From contig CAVPHV010000003.1 in assembly GCA_963704825.1 (NCBI GenBank), positions 248,001-312,000 of the forward strand: a stretch of 64,000 bases of DNA. The letters are read 5' to 3'. Every line of letters begins with the position of its first letter. Position 1 is the first letter of the stretch. Under the pieces are notes generated by a model. The model had not been told where the DNA came from. It saw only the letters and a program-made list of their open reading frames with translations, and did no database searches. A program made the translations under genes and the position numbers. Below are positions 1-9,015 of this stretch, piece by piece. The DNA comes from CAVPHV01 sp963704825 (GTDB taxonomy: Bacteria > Actinomycetota > Acidimicrobiia > Spongiisociales > UBA5794).

Positions 1-15
1 GGCAGGAGCAACACC

Positions 16-1119
16 ATGACCGAAGTCCCGACATTCGACTACGCGGCACGGGTGGCGCGGGCGCGCGTCGCGATGGAGCGCTCCGGCATCGATGTGATGC
101 TCGCCTCGCTGGGATCCGAGCTTCCCTATCTCACGGGGTACCAGGCCATGCCGCTGGAGCGCCTCACGATGGCAGTCATTCCTCGCGACGGAGACGCCAC
201 GTTGGTGGTGCCGGAACTCGAGGCGCCTCGGGTGGAGCGCCACGACGATGTCTTCGAGGTACTCGCCTGGGGTGAAACCGCAGACCCGATCGAGATCGTC
301 GCGAGTCTGATCGGCTCCCGGACCCGGGCTGCAATCGGCGACCGCACCTGGGCCGTGTTCCTGTTGGGGCTGCAGAGAGCCTTGCCGGCGATCGAGTTCA
401 CTTCGGCCCGCGATCTCACGGCGGCGCTGCGGCTGATCAAGGAGCCGGCCGAGATCGACCTGCTGCGGCGGGCTGCCGAGGCCGTCGATCGAGTAGCGGC
501 CCGCCTGGCGGCGCACCACTTCGCCGGCAAGACGGAACGCCGTCTCTCGCGCGAAGTGATCGACATGACCCAGGAGGAGGGGTGCGAAACGGTTGACTTC
601 GCCATTGTGGCTTCGGGACCAAATGGTGCATCTCCGCACCACGAACCCGATGAACGGGTCATTGGCGCAGGCGACAGCGTGGTGATCGACTTTGGGGGAA
701 CGATCCACGGGTACCACTCGGACACGACGCGGACTTTTCACGTTGGCGAGCCGAGTGCGGACTACCGCGAGGTCCATGAGGTAGTGCGCCGAGCACAAGC
801 TGCAGGTGCCGATGCGGTGCGGCCGGGTATTGAAGCCCAATCCGTCGACGCCGTGGCCCGCAAGATCATCAGCGATGCCGGCTACGGCGACTACTTCATC
901 CATCGGCTCGGGCATGGGATCGGTCTCGACGTCCACGAGGACCCGTATCTGGTGACCGGAAACTCCCAGCTACTCGAGCCGGGGATGACGTTCTCCATCG
1001 AGCCCGGCGTCTACCTGCCGGGCCGGTTTGGGGTTCGGATCGAGGACATCGTGGTCTGCACCGAGGCAGGGGTCGATCGCCTCAATCGATCGCCCCGCGA
1101 GTTGGTCGTCGTTCACTAG
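16..1119 (+). CDS. M24 family Xaa-Pro peptidase (PepQ/PepP-like)
   Basis: Cytosolic metallopeptidase expected to cleave X-Pro dipeptides or N-terminal X-Pro bonds. The 367 residues show the two-part M24 layout: a creatinase-type N-terminal domain (about 10-135) and a pita-bread catalytic domain (about 145-360). The five metal ligands are recognisable in order: Asp in VVIDFGGT (about 224), Asp in HSDTTRTF (about 235), His in RLGHGIGLDVHE (about 300), Glu in SIEPGVYL (about 330) and Glu in RIEDIVV. The ATG is preceded by an AGGAGC ribosome site right at the window edge, so an upstream operon partner may lie outside. PepP and PepQ cannot be told apart here. Family assignment is firm; exact substrate is inferred. 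Confidence 0.9.
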   Translation: MTEVPTFDYAARVARARVAMERSGIDVMLASLGSELPYLTGYQAMPLERLTMAVIPRDGDATLVVPELEAPRVERHDDVFEVLAWGETADPIEIVASLIGSRTRAAIGDRTWAVFLLGLQRALPAIEFTSARDLTAALRLIKEPAEIDLLRRAAEAVDRVAARLAAHHFAGKTERRLSREVIDMTQEEGCETVDFAIVASGPNGASPHHEPDERVIGAGDSVVIDFGGTIHGYHSDTTRTFHVGEPSADYREVHEVVRRAQAAGADAVRPGIEAQSVDAVARKIISDAGYGDYFIHRLGHGIGLDVHEDPYLVTGNSQLLEPGMTFSIEPGVYLPGRFGVRIEDIVVCTEAGVDRLNRSPRELVVVH

Positions 1120-1233
1120 TGCGGTTGCCGATGGACCGTTTCGGCTGAGACGATTGGCCCCTAGCGGGCGTCGGACGTCAGCGCGAGCCTTGGGGTAGAA
1201 CTCGGAAAGAATGTTGCGGCTCCAGGAGTGATC

Positions 1234-1941
1234 ATGTGGCTGCCAGCTCTGTTCCTGTGTTTCTCTCCCGAGGTCGACGTAGCCGCGGGGATCGTGGTCG
1301 GTGTGCTTGGGATTGACGCGATACGTCACACCACCAACCACCGCTACCTCGGTCTTTCCCTCATCCCGTTGGTACTCGGGATTCACCAACTGATCGAAGC
1401 GGTGGCGTGGTGGGGACTGCAGGGGAAGGTCGACCCTGCCACCGGCGAGTCGGCGATCACCTTGTACCTGGCGCTGGCCTTCGTGGTCGTGCCGCTCTTG
1501 GTTCCCGTCGCCATCGTCGGCATCGAGCCGGAACTCCGGCGGCGACGGTGGATGATGCCCTCGGTTGTCGCCGGATGTGTGGCGGCAAGCGTGCTGGCTC
1601 AAGCATTGGCCGAGGGTCCGGTGCAGGCCGCCATCGGTGGGCGCTACATCGCCTACTCGGTTGACCTCGAACACGGCGGTCTGATCGTGGTGCTCTACGT
1701 GGTGGCGACCTGTGTTCCGCTGCTCATGTCGAGTCACCGTCGACTCGTCACGTTCGGTGCGGCGAACATCGTGGTCGTCGCCGGCTTGTCGTGGCTGCAG
1801 GGGACCGGGCTCATCTCGCTGTGGTGTGCCTGGGCGGCGGTGGGGAGCATCGTGATTGCGGCCTACGTGAGGTCGGCCAACGGCCGCTACTCAGGTCCGG
1901 GGTCCGGTCACAGGCTGCCGCGCCGGTCCATGATCGCGTGA
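1234..1941 (+). CDS. DUF6629-like integral membrane protein
   Basis: Polytopic membrane protein of about 235 residues with roughly seven hydrophobic segments. The N-terminus (CFSPEVDVAAGIVVGVLGIDAIRH), the segment LGIHQLIEAVAWWGLQG and the C-terminal WCAWAAVGSIVIAAYVR match my memory of the actinobacterial DUF6629 family, which has no known function. ATG 1234 is chosen over the in-frame GTG at 1228 because the AGGAG at 1224-1228 is correctly spaced for the ATG and overlaps the GTG. It stands alone between the peptidase and the EEP-fold gene on the same strand. The family call is from memory and could not be searched. Confidence 0.7.
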   Translation: MWLPALFLCFSPEVDVAAGIVVGVLGIDAIRHTTNHRYLGLSLIPLVLGIHQLIEAVAWWGLQGKVDPATGESAITLYLALAFVVVPLLVPVAIVGIEPELRRRRWMMPSVVAGCVAASVLAQALAEGPVQAAIGGRYIAYSVDLEHGGLIVVLYVVATCVPLLMSSHRRLVTFGAANIVVVAGLSWLQGTGLISLWCAWAAVGSIVIAAYVRSANGRYSGPGSGHRLPRRSMIA

Positions 1942-2028
1942 GGGCTGGTGCCGCGCCGGCACCCCTTCGAGCCGAGTTGGCGTAAGGTCTGACCTCTCGT
2001 TCATTCGTCTCGGACTAGGAGTATCCCA

Positions 2029-2706
2029 GTGCGAGTTGTCTCGGCAAACCTCTATCGGGGCAGGGTCCCATCAAACGACCTGGCGGCCCTGCTCGCTGAA
2101 CTCCGGCCCGACGTTGGGGCCTTCCAAGAGCTGACCCCCGAGTTGGGGCATGTGGTTGCCGACCACTTCGAGCACGGTGTGTTGTATCCCAGGGAAGGGT
2201 CTTCAGGTCTCGGCATCGGGGCGTGCCGACCGGTGCGCAGCGAGAGGCTCGATCTGCCGCGCCGTCCGGCGACCGTAGCGACTCTCGACCCCGACTCGTG
2301 GCCAAACCTGGGCCGCACGATCAAGGTGCTCAACGTCCATATGACGCATCCAATGGTCTTCCCGCCGTGGCGGTCGCTCCCGGAGCGCTCGCACCAGCTC
2401 AGCCGCATCATCGAACACGCCGACGGCCACGATGCCATGGTGCTCGGTGATCTCAACGCCGCCCCCGGCTGGCCAGCCTATCGGCGTCTCAACAGGGCTA
2501 TGGGAGATGCGGCCCAGACCGCGGCGACGGTTCGCGGCGAACGAGCCGACCCCACATGGAGCCTGCGTCCGGCCGGCCGGGCGCTGCTGCGTATCGACCA
2601 TGTCATGGTCCGCGGCATCGGCGTCCACGACGTCTTCGCGGTCCCCCTCCCCGGCTCCGACCACCGGCTCATCGTTGCCGACCTCGACACGGGCACCGAA
2701 ATGTGA
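2029..2706 (+). CDS. Endonuclease/exonuclease/phosphatase (EEP) family protein
   Basis: A 225-residue EEP-fold metal-dependent phosphoesterase. Family landmarks are in order: N-terminal VVSANLYRG (Asn), FQEL (catalytic Glu of the QE motif), a central LNVHMTHP, VLGDLNAAP (the GDxN motif) and C-terminal SDHRLIVADL (the SDH motif). These are the metal and phosphate ligands of DNase I, exonuclease III and inositol phosphatases. It has no signal peptide and is short for the family, so the substrate (DNA, phosphoinositide or other phosphodiester) cannot be read from sequence. The GTG start follows an AGGAG with good spacing. It ends about 250 bases before the convergent TPR lipoprotein gene, and that gap holds nothing I recognise. 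Confidence 0.85.
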   Translation: MRVVSANLYRGRVPSNDLAALLAELRPDVGAFQELTPELGHVVADHFEHGVLYPREGSSGLGIGACRPVRSERLDLPRRPATVATLDPDSWPNLGRTIKVLNVHMTHPMVFPPWRSLPERSHQLSRIIEHADGHDAMVLGDLNAAPGWPAYRRLNRAMGDAAQTAATVRGERADPTWSLRPAGRALLRIDHVMVRGIGVHDVFAVPLPGSDHRLIVADLDTGTEM

Positions 2707-2960
2707 TGCGCACAGACGTTGTGGCACGAGGCCGAGCGTCGAGGTGAGGAAATGCGTGGTGTCCTTCGCCGGCCGTTTTGGCGCACGATCCAGTGATCAG
2801 TGCGGTGAGGCGAGTGATTGCAGCGGGAGGCTGGCGCTGTTTTGGTCATCGTCTGGGCAGTTGGGTTGTTGGCTTGGTCCTCGCAGTGCCCCAGGCGGCA
2901 TTCTCAGTTGTGGGCCGTTCTCGTCGTCGCGGTCGTGACCTGCAGAGAGGCGATCATGGT

Positions 2961-4208
2961 TCAAAGCGCCAGGGTACTGACGATGTACATCACGCAGAAG
3001 AGATCTGCCGTCTCCGGCGGCACCTCGAGTTCGACCGGTGTCGCGTCGGCAGTCATGCCGCGGTACTCGGCAGCAACGAGCAACCAATCGTACAAGGTGG
3101 GGTCGCTGGTGGTCTCCGCGTCCGTAGACGGCACGAACGTGCCGTCTACGACGGTAAGTGCCTGCGCACATACCGTTACTTTGAGGTCGCTTAGATCAGT
3201 CCCGACCTCGCATCCGAGCAGTGTGAACTCGGGCATGATCGATCGGTAGAAGCTCTCGATGTCTTCGAGGCCACCGGGCACGACGTAGCCGCGGCCCCAA
3301 GCCTGCGAGACCCCTGAGAGGCTCTCGACCACGGGAAGGAAGGTCCCTAAGGCCCACTCGTTGGCGGCCGCCCCTTCCGGCACCGGTGGTGGCGTCGCAA
3401 TGATCCTCAGCCAGGCCGCAAACGGGTGATCGTGTATGAGGTCGAGCACTTCAACCGCCTCTTCGGTTTGCCCGAATTGGTGCAGGTACGCCGCCAGCGC
3501 GATTCGATACCCGGCGTTGGCGGGTTCCAGGGTGGTGGCAAGCCGGGCATAGCGGATCGCTTGTTCCATGTCGGCGGGATCGGGGGGACCGAATCCGGGT
3601 GTCAGGCCGTACAAGCGCGCCTGCCAGTATGCGGCGTCCGCTCGAGAGGGATCCACCTCAAGTGCCAGATCGAGCGCGTCGCGGAGCTCGTCCTCGGGGA
3701 TGATGGGAGGAAGCTCGGGAACATCCGCATCACCCTGCACGGACACTTGAGGCTGAAGAACGGCCCGGATTCTTCCCAGGCGCCCGAAGAGGATCAGAAC
3801 GTCTACGTCCTTTGGGTGGGCCTCGAGGTGCGAGGCCACGTCGTTGAACGCGGCATCCAGTGCATCGATCGTCTCATGGGAGCCGTCCCCAAAGACGAGG
3901 GCCACGTTGATCTCGTACTGCAGGTCCTCGAGTTCCCCGGTCTCCTCGTCGAGCTCGAGTCCTTGCACGAGTTCGGCCACCGAAACGAGTTCGTTCGGAA
4001 GGTATAGAGCGGGCGGACCGAAGGCCAACGTCGTGGTTGTTGTTGTTGTCGTCGTCGTTGTGGTTGTGGTGGCCGGCCCGGTCGTGGTGGGAGACAGGGT
4101 GCTGCTGGGCCGGCTGGGCGTTGAAGTGGCCACGCCGCCCGACTCCCCACCACCACAGGCGCCAGCTACGAGTGCCAGGGCTGCCAGAGCTAATGCCAGC
4201 CGCTTCAT
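2961..4208 (-). CDS. TPR-like lipoprotein with poly-Thr linker
   Basis: Exported lipoprotein of 415 residues. The start is the ATG at 4208, preceded by AGGAGAAG. It gives a classical lipoprotein signal (MKRLALALAALALVAGAC), whereas the open frame upstream has non-coding-like composition. After the lipidated Cys comes a Ser/Thr/Pro tether with an unbroken run of about 14 Thr, then a globular part. Alpha-helical tetratricopeptide-like repeats are visible near DAAYWQARLYG and YRIALAAYLHQFGQTEEAV, so a protein-binding scaffold at the outer membrane face is likely. The C-terminal 150 residues resemble nothing I know. The Thr tether is coded by simple ACN codon repeats, which may vary in length. 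Lipoprotein status is well supported; role unknown. Confidence 0.8.
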   Translation of the reverse strand: MKRLALALAALALVAGACGGGESGGVATSTPSRPSSTLSPTTTGPATTTTTTTTTTTTTTLAFGPPALYLPNELVSVAELVQGLELDEETGELEDLQYEINVALVFGDGSHETIDALDAAFNDVASHLEAHPKDVDVLILFGRLGRIRAVLQPQVSVQGDADVPELPPIIPEDELRDALDLALEVDPSRADAAYWQARLYGLTPGFGPPDPADMEQAIRYARLATTLEPANAGYRIALAAYLHQFGQTEEAVEVLDLIHDHPFAAWLRIIATPPPVPEGAAANEWALGTFLPVVESLSGVSQAWGRGYVVPGGLEDIESFYRSIMPEFTLLGCEVGTDLSDLKVTVCAQALTVVDGTFVPSTDAETTSDPTLYDWLLVAAEYRGMTADATPVELEVPPETADLFCVMYIVSTLAL

Positions 4209-4359
4209 GGCTTCTCCTATCCGAGAGCGTCGTCTCGGAAGGCAAGGCTGGTCCCTTCGGGCGGCGCCCTCAACCTCCACCATCCCTTCTCGGTCTACCG
4301 CCGATAGAGGCGGATGGCCCTTCCGGTTCTTGGCTGCGGGCCGGTCGCCAGCAAGCTGG

Positions 4360-4869
4360 TCAGACGTGGAGCTCGCGGACCATGGCGATGGCGGTCTCGG
4401 GGCATAGTGCGGCGAACTCGGCGGATTGGCGGACGATGGGGGGAACCGCTTGGCGGCCGATGGCGACGAAGCCGAGGCCGAAGAAGTAGTCGGCTGCGGT
4501 CTCCGTGAGGAGGTACACCGCAACGAGATCCGCCTTTCGGGCCGCCGAGAGCGCCTTCTCCGTCAAGAGCCGGGCCCAACCCTGGCCGCGGTGTGGTTGG
4601 GCGACAACGACCGACCGCAGCAGGCCGTAACATTCATACTGTTCGAGGACGGCGGCGCCTCCGATCCGGCCGTCAACCATCGCCGTCCATACCGTGGTGT
4701 GCTCGTGGTGACCGATGTCGCCGGCAGGCAGTCCCCCGGCGCGCAGCAGATCCGCCACGGTGCCGGGTGGTGGCAACGGCGACTCTGCGATTTCCGGGGC
4801 TGGGGCGGTTGTGTTGTCCACGGCATCGTGCACGGTAGGCACCGCTCCGTTCCGAGGCAACGGCCACAT
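4360..4869 (-). CDS. arsN2: GNAT acetyltransferase, ArsN2-like
   Basis: A 169-residue GNAT-fold N-acetyltransferase. The acetyl-CoA loop reads QPHRGQGWARLL after beta-4 LRSVVV, followed by VYLLTETAADYFFGLGF and a C-terminal PPIVRQSAEFAALCPETA. That last motif (Pro, Arg, Glu/Gln-Phe, Leu-Cys-Pro) is characteristic of ArsN2, an acetyltransferase linked to organoarsenical resistance. No arsenic genes lie nearby, so the real substrate is open. The start at 4869 is preceded by GGAG; the frame stays open a further 51 codons upstream without family similarity. It is divergent from the unknown gene beginning near 5045. Confidence 0.7.
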   Translation of the reverse strand: MWPLPRNGAVPTVHDAVDNTTAPAPEIAESPLPPPGTVADLLRAGGLPAGDIGHHEHTTVWTAMVDGRIGGAAVLEQYECYGLLRSVVVAQPHRGQGWARLLTEKALSAARKADLVAVYLLTETAADYFFGLGFVAIGRQAVPPIVRQSAEFAALCPETAIAMVRELHV

Positions 4870-5044
4870 CAGCTCCGTACACTGGAGGGATGGGTCACGT
4901 CGCTGCCTACCAGGGCGCTCATCGGCATATCGCGCAACCCGTCGTCGAGTGAGGGCGTTTCTCGGCCGTCTGTTCGGCAGCACCCCGGGTCGGCGTATCT
5001 CAGGGCGGCCTACATCCTCCAATCGCGCTTCGTCGTTTCACCTC

Positions 5045-5731
5045 ATGTGGGAGTTGCCACGGTCTGAACCCATTGCCGCAGTGAGCGCCGTGCTGACGAT
5101 CGTCGAGCCACCTCGCGTCAGCCGCCTCTACTTCTGGGCACTCCAGGCCGGGTTTGCCGATGGGAACACACCAACCGGCGGGGCGCATCTCGGCCTGCAG
5201 TGGCACCCCGGGTACCCGGGAGGCACGGCAGTCAACTGGGGTGGCTACCGCGCCGAACGGCGCGGCGGGGGCGAACTCGACGGATCGGTTTCCGACCTCC
5301 CCAGCTCGCTCAACAACGCCAACACCAGGGACTTCTCGTGGCGAGCCGGCGCCCCATATCGACTGCGGATCGCGGGAGTGGCCGATCGGCCCGGAGCATG
5401 GGTTGGCACCGTCGAGGACTTGGAGCGAAGCCGCCTCACGGTGGTTCGTGAGCTGTGGGCCGGCGGATCTCGGCTGGCCGATCCGGTGGTGTGGTCCGAG
5501 GTCTTTGCCGATTGTGATGCCCCGCCGGCCGCGGCGCAGTGGAGCGGCTTCCTCGCCGAGACCGCCTCCGGTGAGAAGGTGCGGCCCGTCGCCTTGCGGA
5601 CCAACTACCAGACCTACGCTGCCGGAGGCTGCGACAACACAAATGTCGTGGTCACCAACGCCGGCATCGTCCAGCGCACGTCCACCGAGCGCTCCCTTCC
5701 GACCGGGACCCGGATCGATTGGCCGGGATGA
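5045..5731 (+). CDS. Unknown protein, probably a beta-rich domain
   Basis: I do not recognise a characterised family. The 228 residues are rich in Trp, Gly and Tyr in the pattern of a beta-sandwich (RLYFWALQAGF, HLGLQWHPGYPG, NWGGYR, FSWRAGAPYRLRI, PVVWSEVFADC), with two Cys (FADCD and GGCDN). The first part looks like a ligand-binding or lectin-like fold. No signal peptide is obvious. The start is uncertain: the frame is open back to 4715, and GTG 4951 is an alternative, but only from ATG 5045 does composition look coding. It lies just ahead of the transketolase gene on the same strand. Confidence 0.6.
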   Translation: MWELPRSEPIAAVSAVLTIVEPPRVSRLYFWALQAGFADGNTPTGGAHLGLQWHPGYPGGTAVNWGGYRAERRGGGELDGSVSDLPSSLNNANTRDFSWRAGAPYRLRIAGVADRPGAWVGTVEDLERSRLTVVRELWAGGSRLADPVVWSEVFADCDAPPAAAQWSGFLAETASGEKVRPVALRTNYQTYAAGGCDNTNVVVTNAGIVQRTSTERSLPTGTRIDWPG

Positions 5732-5776
5732 CACGGCACTAGCCTGGCCGCACAGCAACAACTCCTGGAGGCCACT

Positions 5777-7729
5777 GTGACCAAGAGCATCGAACAACTC
5801 GCCGCCGACACCATTCGGGTTCTTTCGATGGATGCCGTCCAACGGGCCAACTCAGGGCATCCGGGGATGCCGATGGGCATGGCCGACCTTGCGGTCGTGT
5901 TGTGGGGTCAGTTCCTCACCGTCGATCCCGACGATCCAACCTGGATCGACCGCGACCGCTTCGTTCTCTCCAACGGCCACGGCTCGATGTTGCTCTACTC
6001 GGCGCTTCACCTCGCCGGTTTCCCGCTGACCATGGACGACATCCGCAACTTCCGGCAGTGGGGCTCACCGACGGCCGGCCATCCTGAGATCGAGCCTGAG
6101 CTCGGCATCGAGATGACCACCGGCCCCCTTGGGCAGGGGTTTGCGACGGGCGTGGGGATGGCGTTGGCCGAAACCCACCTGCGGGACAAGTTTGGGGCGA
6201 GCCTCATCGATCACCGCACCTACGGCTTCGTCTCGGACGGCGACCTCATGGAAGGCGTCGCCTCCGAAACGGCGTCCCTCGCCGGACACCTGGCACTCGG
6301 CAAGCTGATCTACCTGTACGACGACAATGCCATCTCGCTCGTCGGGCCGACTTCCCTGGCCTTCACTGAGAACGTGCCACAGCGATTTGATGCCTACGGT
6401 TGGCACACGCTGACCGTTGACGGTCACGACCAGCCGGCCATCGCCGAGGCGATCGCAGCCGCCGTCGCCGAAGAAGACCGGCCGAGCTTGATTTCGTGCA
6501 AGACGCACATCGGGTACGGCAGCCCGAACAAGCAGGACAGTGCCGGCGCCCATGGGTCGCCGCTTGGTCCCGACGAGATTGCCCTGACCAGAGAGGCACT
6601 CGGATGGGACCTCGAACCTTTTGAGGTTCCGCCCGAGGTCTACGACTTCTTCAACAGGGCCATGGATCGGGGTCGCCAAGCCCACGCCGCATGGGACGGC
6701 AGATTCGAAGCGGAGGTGGCGGCCGACGCAGCCACACAGGCCGCCTGGGTCGCACAGTTCGAGCCAGGGCCGATCATGGTGCCGGTTCCCGAGTACGAGC
6801 CGGGCGAGAGCGTTGCCACTCGGCAGATCTCAGGCGCCGTCATCCAGGAGTTGGCGGCGATGCGGCCCGACCTGATGGGAGGCAGCGCCGACCTGGCCAG
6901 CTCGAACAACACGCTCATCGCAGGCTCGACCGACTTCTCTGCATCTGACCGCAGCGGGCGCAACATTCGCTTCGGCGTTCGTGAGTTTGGGATGGGCGCC
7001 ATCGTGAACGGCATGACCATCCACGGCGGGATGCGCGGGTACGGAGCGACCTTCCTGCAGTTTTCCGACTACATGCGTGGTGCGGTCCGACTTGGGGCGC
7101 TGATGGGGACGCCGTCCGTCTGGGTGTGGACCCACGACAGCATTTTCCTCGGCGAAGACGGTCCGACCCATCAGCCGGTCGAACACGTGGCGGCGTTGCG
7201 AGCCATCCCGAACCTTCGGGTAATACGTCCGGCGACGCCGGCTGAGGTGGCCGGCGCCTGGGAGCTTGCGATGAACCGCACCGATGGGCCGACTGCGCTC
7301 ATCCTGACCCGGCAAGGCCTCCCAGTGCCGGCAGACGAGAGCCGGGCCGAGGTCGCCCGCGGCGCCTACATCATCCGCGACGGCGACGCTGCAGTAGTCG
7401 TCGCCACCGGCTCGGAAGTTCACACCGCGTTGGCGGCAGCCGATCTGTTGGCTGCCGAGGGTATCTCGTTGCGTGTGGTCAGCATGCCGTGTGTTGGCGC
7501 TTTCCTCGAGCAAGACGCCGCCTACCGGACCGAGGTGCTTGGTGACGGCCTCCCGCTTGCCTCCGTTGAGGCGGGGGTCACGTTCGGGTGGTCGACCATC
7601 ACCGGCACGGCGGGCCTCAATATCGGCATCGACCGGTTCGGGGCGTCGGCGCCGGCCGAGGTTCTCGCCGAGCAGTACGGATTGACGCCCGAGGCCGTGG
7701 CCGAGCAGATCCGTCAATGGCTGGCGTAG
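5777..7729 (+). CDS. tkt: Transketolase
   Basis: Thiamine-diphosphate enzyme moving two-carbon ketol units between sugar phosphates in the non-oxidative pentose phosphate pathway. The 650 residues have the full three-domain layout. The N-terminal TPP domain has NSGHPGMPMGMAD, the cofactor-binding GDLMEG (after VSD), and substrate-contacting His residues. The middle pyrimidine domain contains the catalytic Glu in REFGMGAIVNGM and GYGATFLQFSDYMR, followed by the C-terminal domain. Length is normal for bacterial Tkt. The GTG start is preceded by GGAGG. It heads a plus-strand run with the membrane protein, cobalamin adenosyltransferase and leucyl aminopeptidase. Transaldolase and other partners are not in the window. 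Confidence 0.95.
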   Translation: MTKSIEQLAADTIRVLSMDAVQRANSGHPGMPMGMADLAVVLWGQFLTVDPDDPTWIDRDRFVLSNGHGSMLLYSALHLAGFPLTMDDIRNFRQWGSPTAGHPEIEPELGIEMTTGPLGQGFATGVGMALAETHLRDKFGASLIDHRTYGFVSDGDLMEGVASETASLAGHLALGKLIYLYDDNAISLVGPTSLAFTENVPQRFDAYGWHTLTVDGHDQPAIAEAIAAAVAEEDRPSLISCKTHIGYGSPNKQDSAGAHGSPLGPDEIALTREALGWDLEPFEVPPEVYDFFNRAMDRGRQAHAAWDGRFEAEVAADAATQAAWVAQFEPGPIMVPVPEYEPGESVATRQISGAVIQELAAMRPDLMGGSADLASSNNTLIAGSTDFSASDRSGRNIRFGVREFGMGAIVNGMTIHGGMRGYGATFLQFSDYMRGAVRLGALMGTPSVWVWTHDSIFLGEDGPTHQPVEHVAALRAIPNLRVIRPATPAEVAGAWELAMNRTDGPTALILTRQGLPVPADESRAEVARGAYIIRDGDAAVVVATGSEVHTALAAADLLAAEGISLRVVSMPCVGAFLEQDAAYRTEVLGDGLPLASVEAGVTFGWSTITGTAGLNIGIDRFGASAPAEVLAEQYGLTPEAVAEQIRQWLA

Positions 7730-7751
7730 GGAAAGCAGGGGAGGCGGCCAT

Positions 7752-8426
7752 TTGGATGTAGACCCGGCACTCGTCCTTTCCCTGTGGACGGGCGGGACTG
7801 CGGCGTGCGGTGCCGCCGTCGCCTGGTGGCGCCTCGTTGGCCCCGGCTACGCCTGGCTCACCGGCGCCGTGGTCGCCGTCCTGGGCGTTGCCGCCGGTGC
7901 GGCGGGCACCGGCACCCTCGCCTACGTCGGCGCAGTTTTGGCGATTGCCGGGGCCTTGATGGGCCGCCGCCCTCGCTTGGCGGCCGCCTTCTTCGCCGGC
8001 TCGGCCGTGGCGCTTGGACTTGCCGCCGGAGCAGGTTCGCCGGCCATCCCGGTGCTCTCCGGCATGGCGTTCCTCGGTGGGGTCACCGCCACGATGATGC
8101 TTGGTCACTGGTATCTCGTCGATCCTCGCCTGCCCCGATCGGCCCTGCAGCGTCTCGACGTTGTCGGCGGCGCCGGTCTGCTCATCGACTTCATCTACAT
8201 GGTGCTCAATGGCGCTCTCGACTGGATGCCGGCAGACGCCATCCTCGGCTGGGCGTTTGTGGCTCTGACGCTGATGACCTTCCTGCTGCTGGTCGCGGTG
8301 TGGTATTCCCTCCAGGAGCCGAGCTACACCGGGGTGATGGCCGCCACCGGGCTCAGCTACCTCGCGGTGCTCACATCGTTTGGTGTCGTGGTGCTCGGGC
8401 GGCTGCTGGCGTTCGGAACCTCATGA
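7752..8426 (+). CDS. Unknown polytopic membrane protein
   Basis: Integral membrane protein of 224 residues with about seven hydrophobic helices and no recognisable motif. The start is the TTG at 7752, since GGGAGG lies just upstream at the right distance and no ATG or GTG is available in frame; coding begins 22 bases after the transketolase stop. The Asp- and Arg-containing loop (LGHWYLVDPRLPRSALQRL) and the central LLIDFIYMVLNG helix could bind a ligand. It precedes cobalamin adenosyltransferase by 37 bases on the same strand and may share its transcript. I cannot name a function. Confidence 0.75.
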   Translation: MDVDPALVLSLWTGGTAACGAAVAWWRLVGPGYAWLTGAVVAVLGVAAGAAGTGTLAYVGAVLAIAGALMGRRPRLAAAFFAGSAVALGLAAGAGSPAIPVLSGMAFLGGVTATMMLGHWYLVDPRLPRSALQRLDVVGGAGLLIDFIYMVLNGALDWMPADAILGWAFVALTLMTFLLLVAVWYSLQEPSYTGVMAATGLSYLAVLTSFGVVVLGRLLAFGTS

Positions 8427-8463
8427 GGCGGATTGGCTGCACGTCCGGGTACGCTCCATCGTT

Positions 8464-9015
8464 ATGAAGATCTACACCAGGAAGGGTGACGACGGCACCA
8501 CTGGGCTCTTCTACGGCGGCAGGGTCGACAAGGACGCCTTGGGTCCTGAGGCCTACGGAACCGTGGACGAGTCCGTCGCCGCCCTTGGAGTGGCTCGGGC
8601 TGCCGCCGACGGCCGAATGGCCGAGGAGCTGCTGCGTATCCAGCGCGAGTTGTTCGTCGTGGCCGCCGAGTTGGCAACGGCTCCCGAGAACCGGGCGAAG
8701 CTCGATGACGGCGTATCGCGAGTGACCAAGTCGATGGTCGCCGCCCTCGAGACCGCGATCGACCAGGTCGTCGCCGAGGTTGGGATGCCGACTGAGTTCG
8801 TCGTGCCCGGCGGCAACGAGGTTGCCGCCGCCATCGATGTCGCCCGCACGGTGGTGCGGCGTGCTGAGCGTCGGGCGGTTACCTACGCGTCAGGCGGTGG
8901 CTTGGAAGCGTCTCAGGTGGTGGCGTACCTCAATCGCCTTGCCGACTATCTGTACATGCTGGCCCGTGCCGCTGAAGGCGAGTGGGTTCCAAGCCGAACG
9001 GAGGACGAGAAATGA
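8464..9015 (+). CDS. PduO-type cob(I)alamin adenosyltransferase
   Basis: Transfers the adenosyl group from ATP to cob(I)alamin, making coenzyme B12 for enzymes such as methylmalonyl-CoA mutase (a large subunit lies at 28959-30569). The 183 residues show the PduO/MMAB hallmarks: the N-terminal ATP site TRKGDDGTTGLFYGGRVDKD, the helix FVVPGGNEVAAAIDVARTVVRRAERR, and C-terminal YLNRLADYLYMLARAAE. The ATG at 8464 is chosen because everything upstream in the open frame is unlike the family. The stop overlaps the start of the aminopeptidase gene (ATGA), so the two are translationally coupled. mmaB, pduO and cobO-like names are all used for this family, so no symbol is given. Confidence 0.93.
   Translation: MKIYTRKGDDGTTGLFYGGRVDKDALGPEAYGTVDESVAALGVARAAADGRMAEELLRIQRELFVVAAELATAPENRAKLDDGVSRVTKSMVAALETAIDQVVAEVGMPTEFVVPGGNEVAAAIDVARTVVRRAERRAVTYASGGGLEASQVVAYLNRLADYLYMLARAAEGEWVPSRTEDEK

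Noticed and set aside
2707..2960. Small hydrophobic open frames in the gap after the EEP gene
   Set aside because: Frames run through into the antisense of the TPR lipoprotein and lack a convincing ribosome site; no conserved motif seen.
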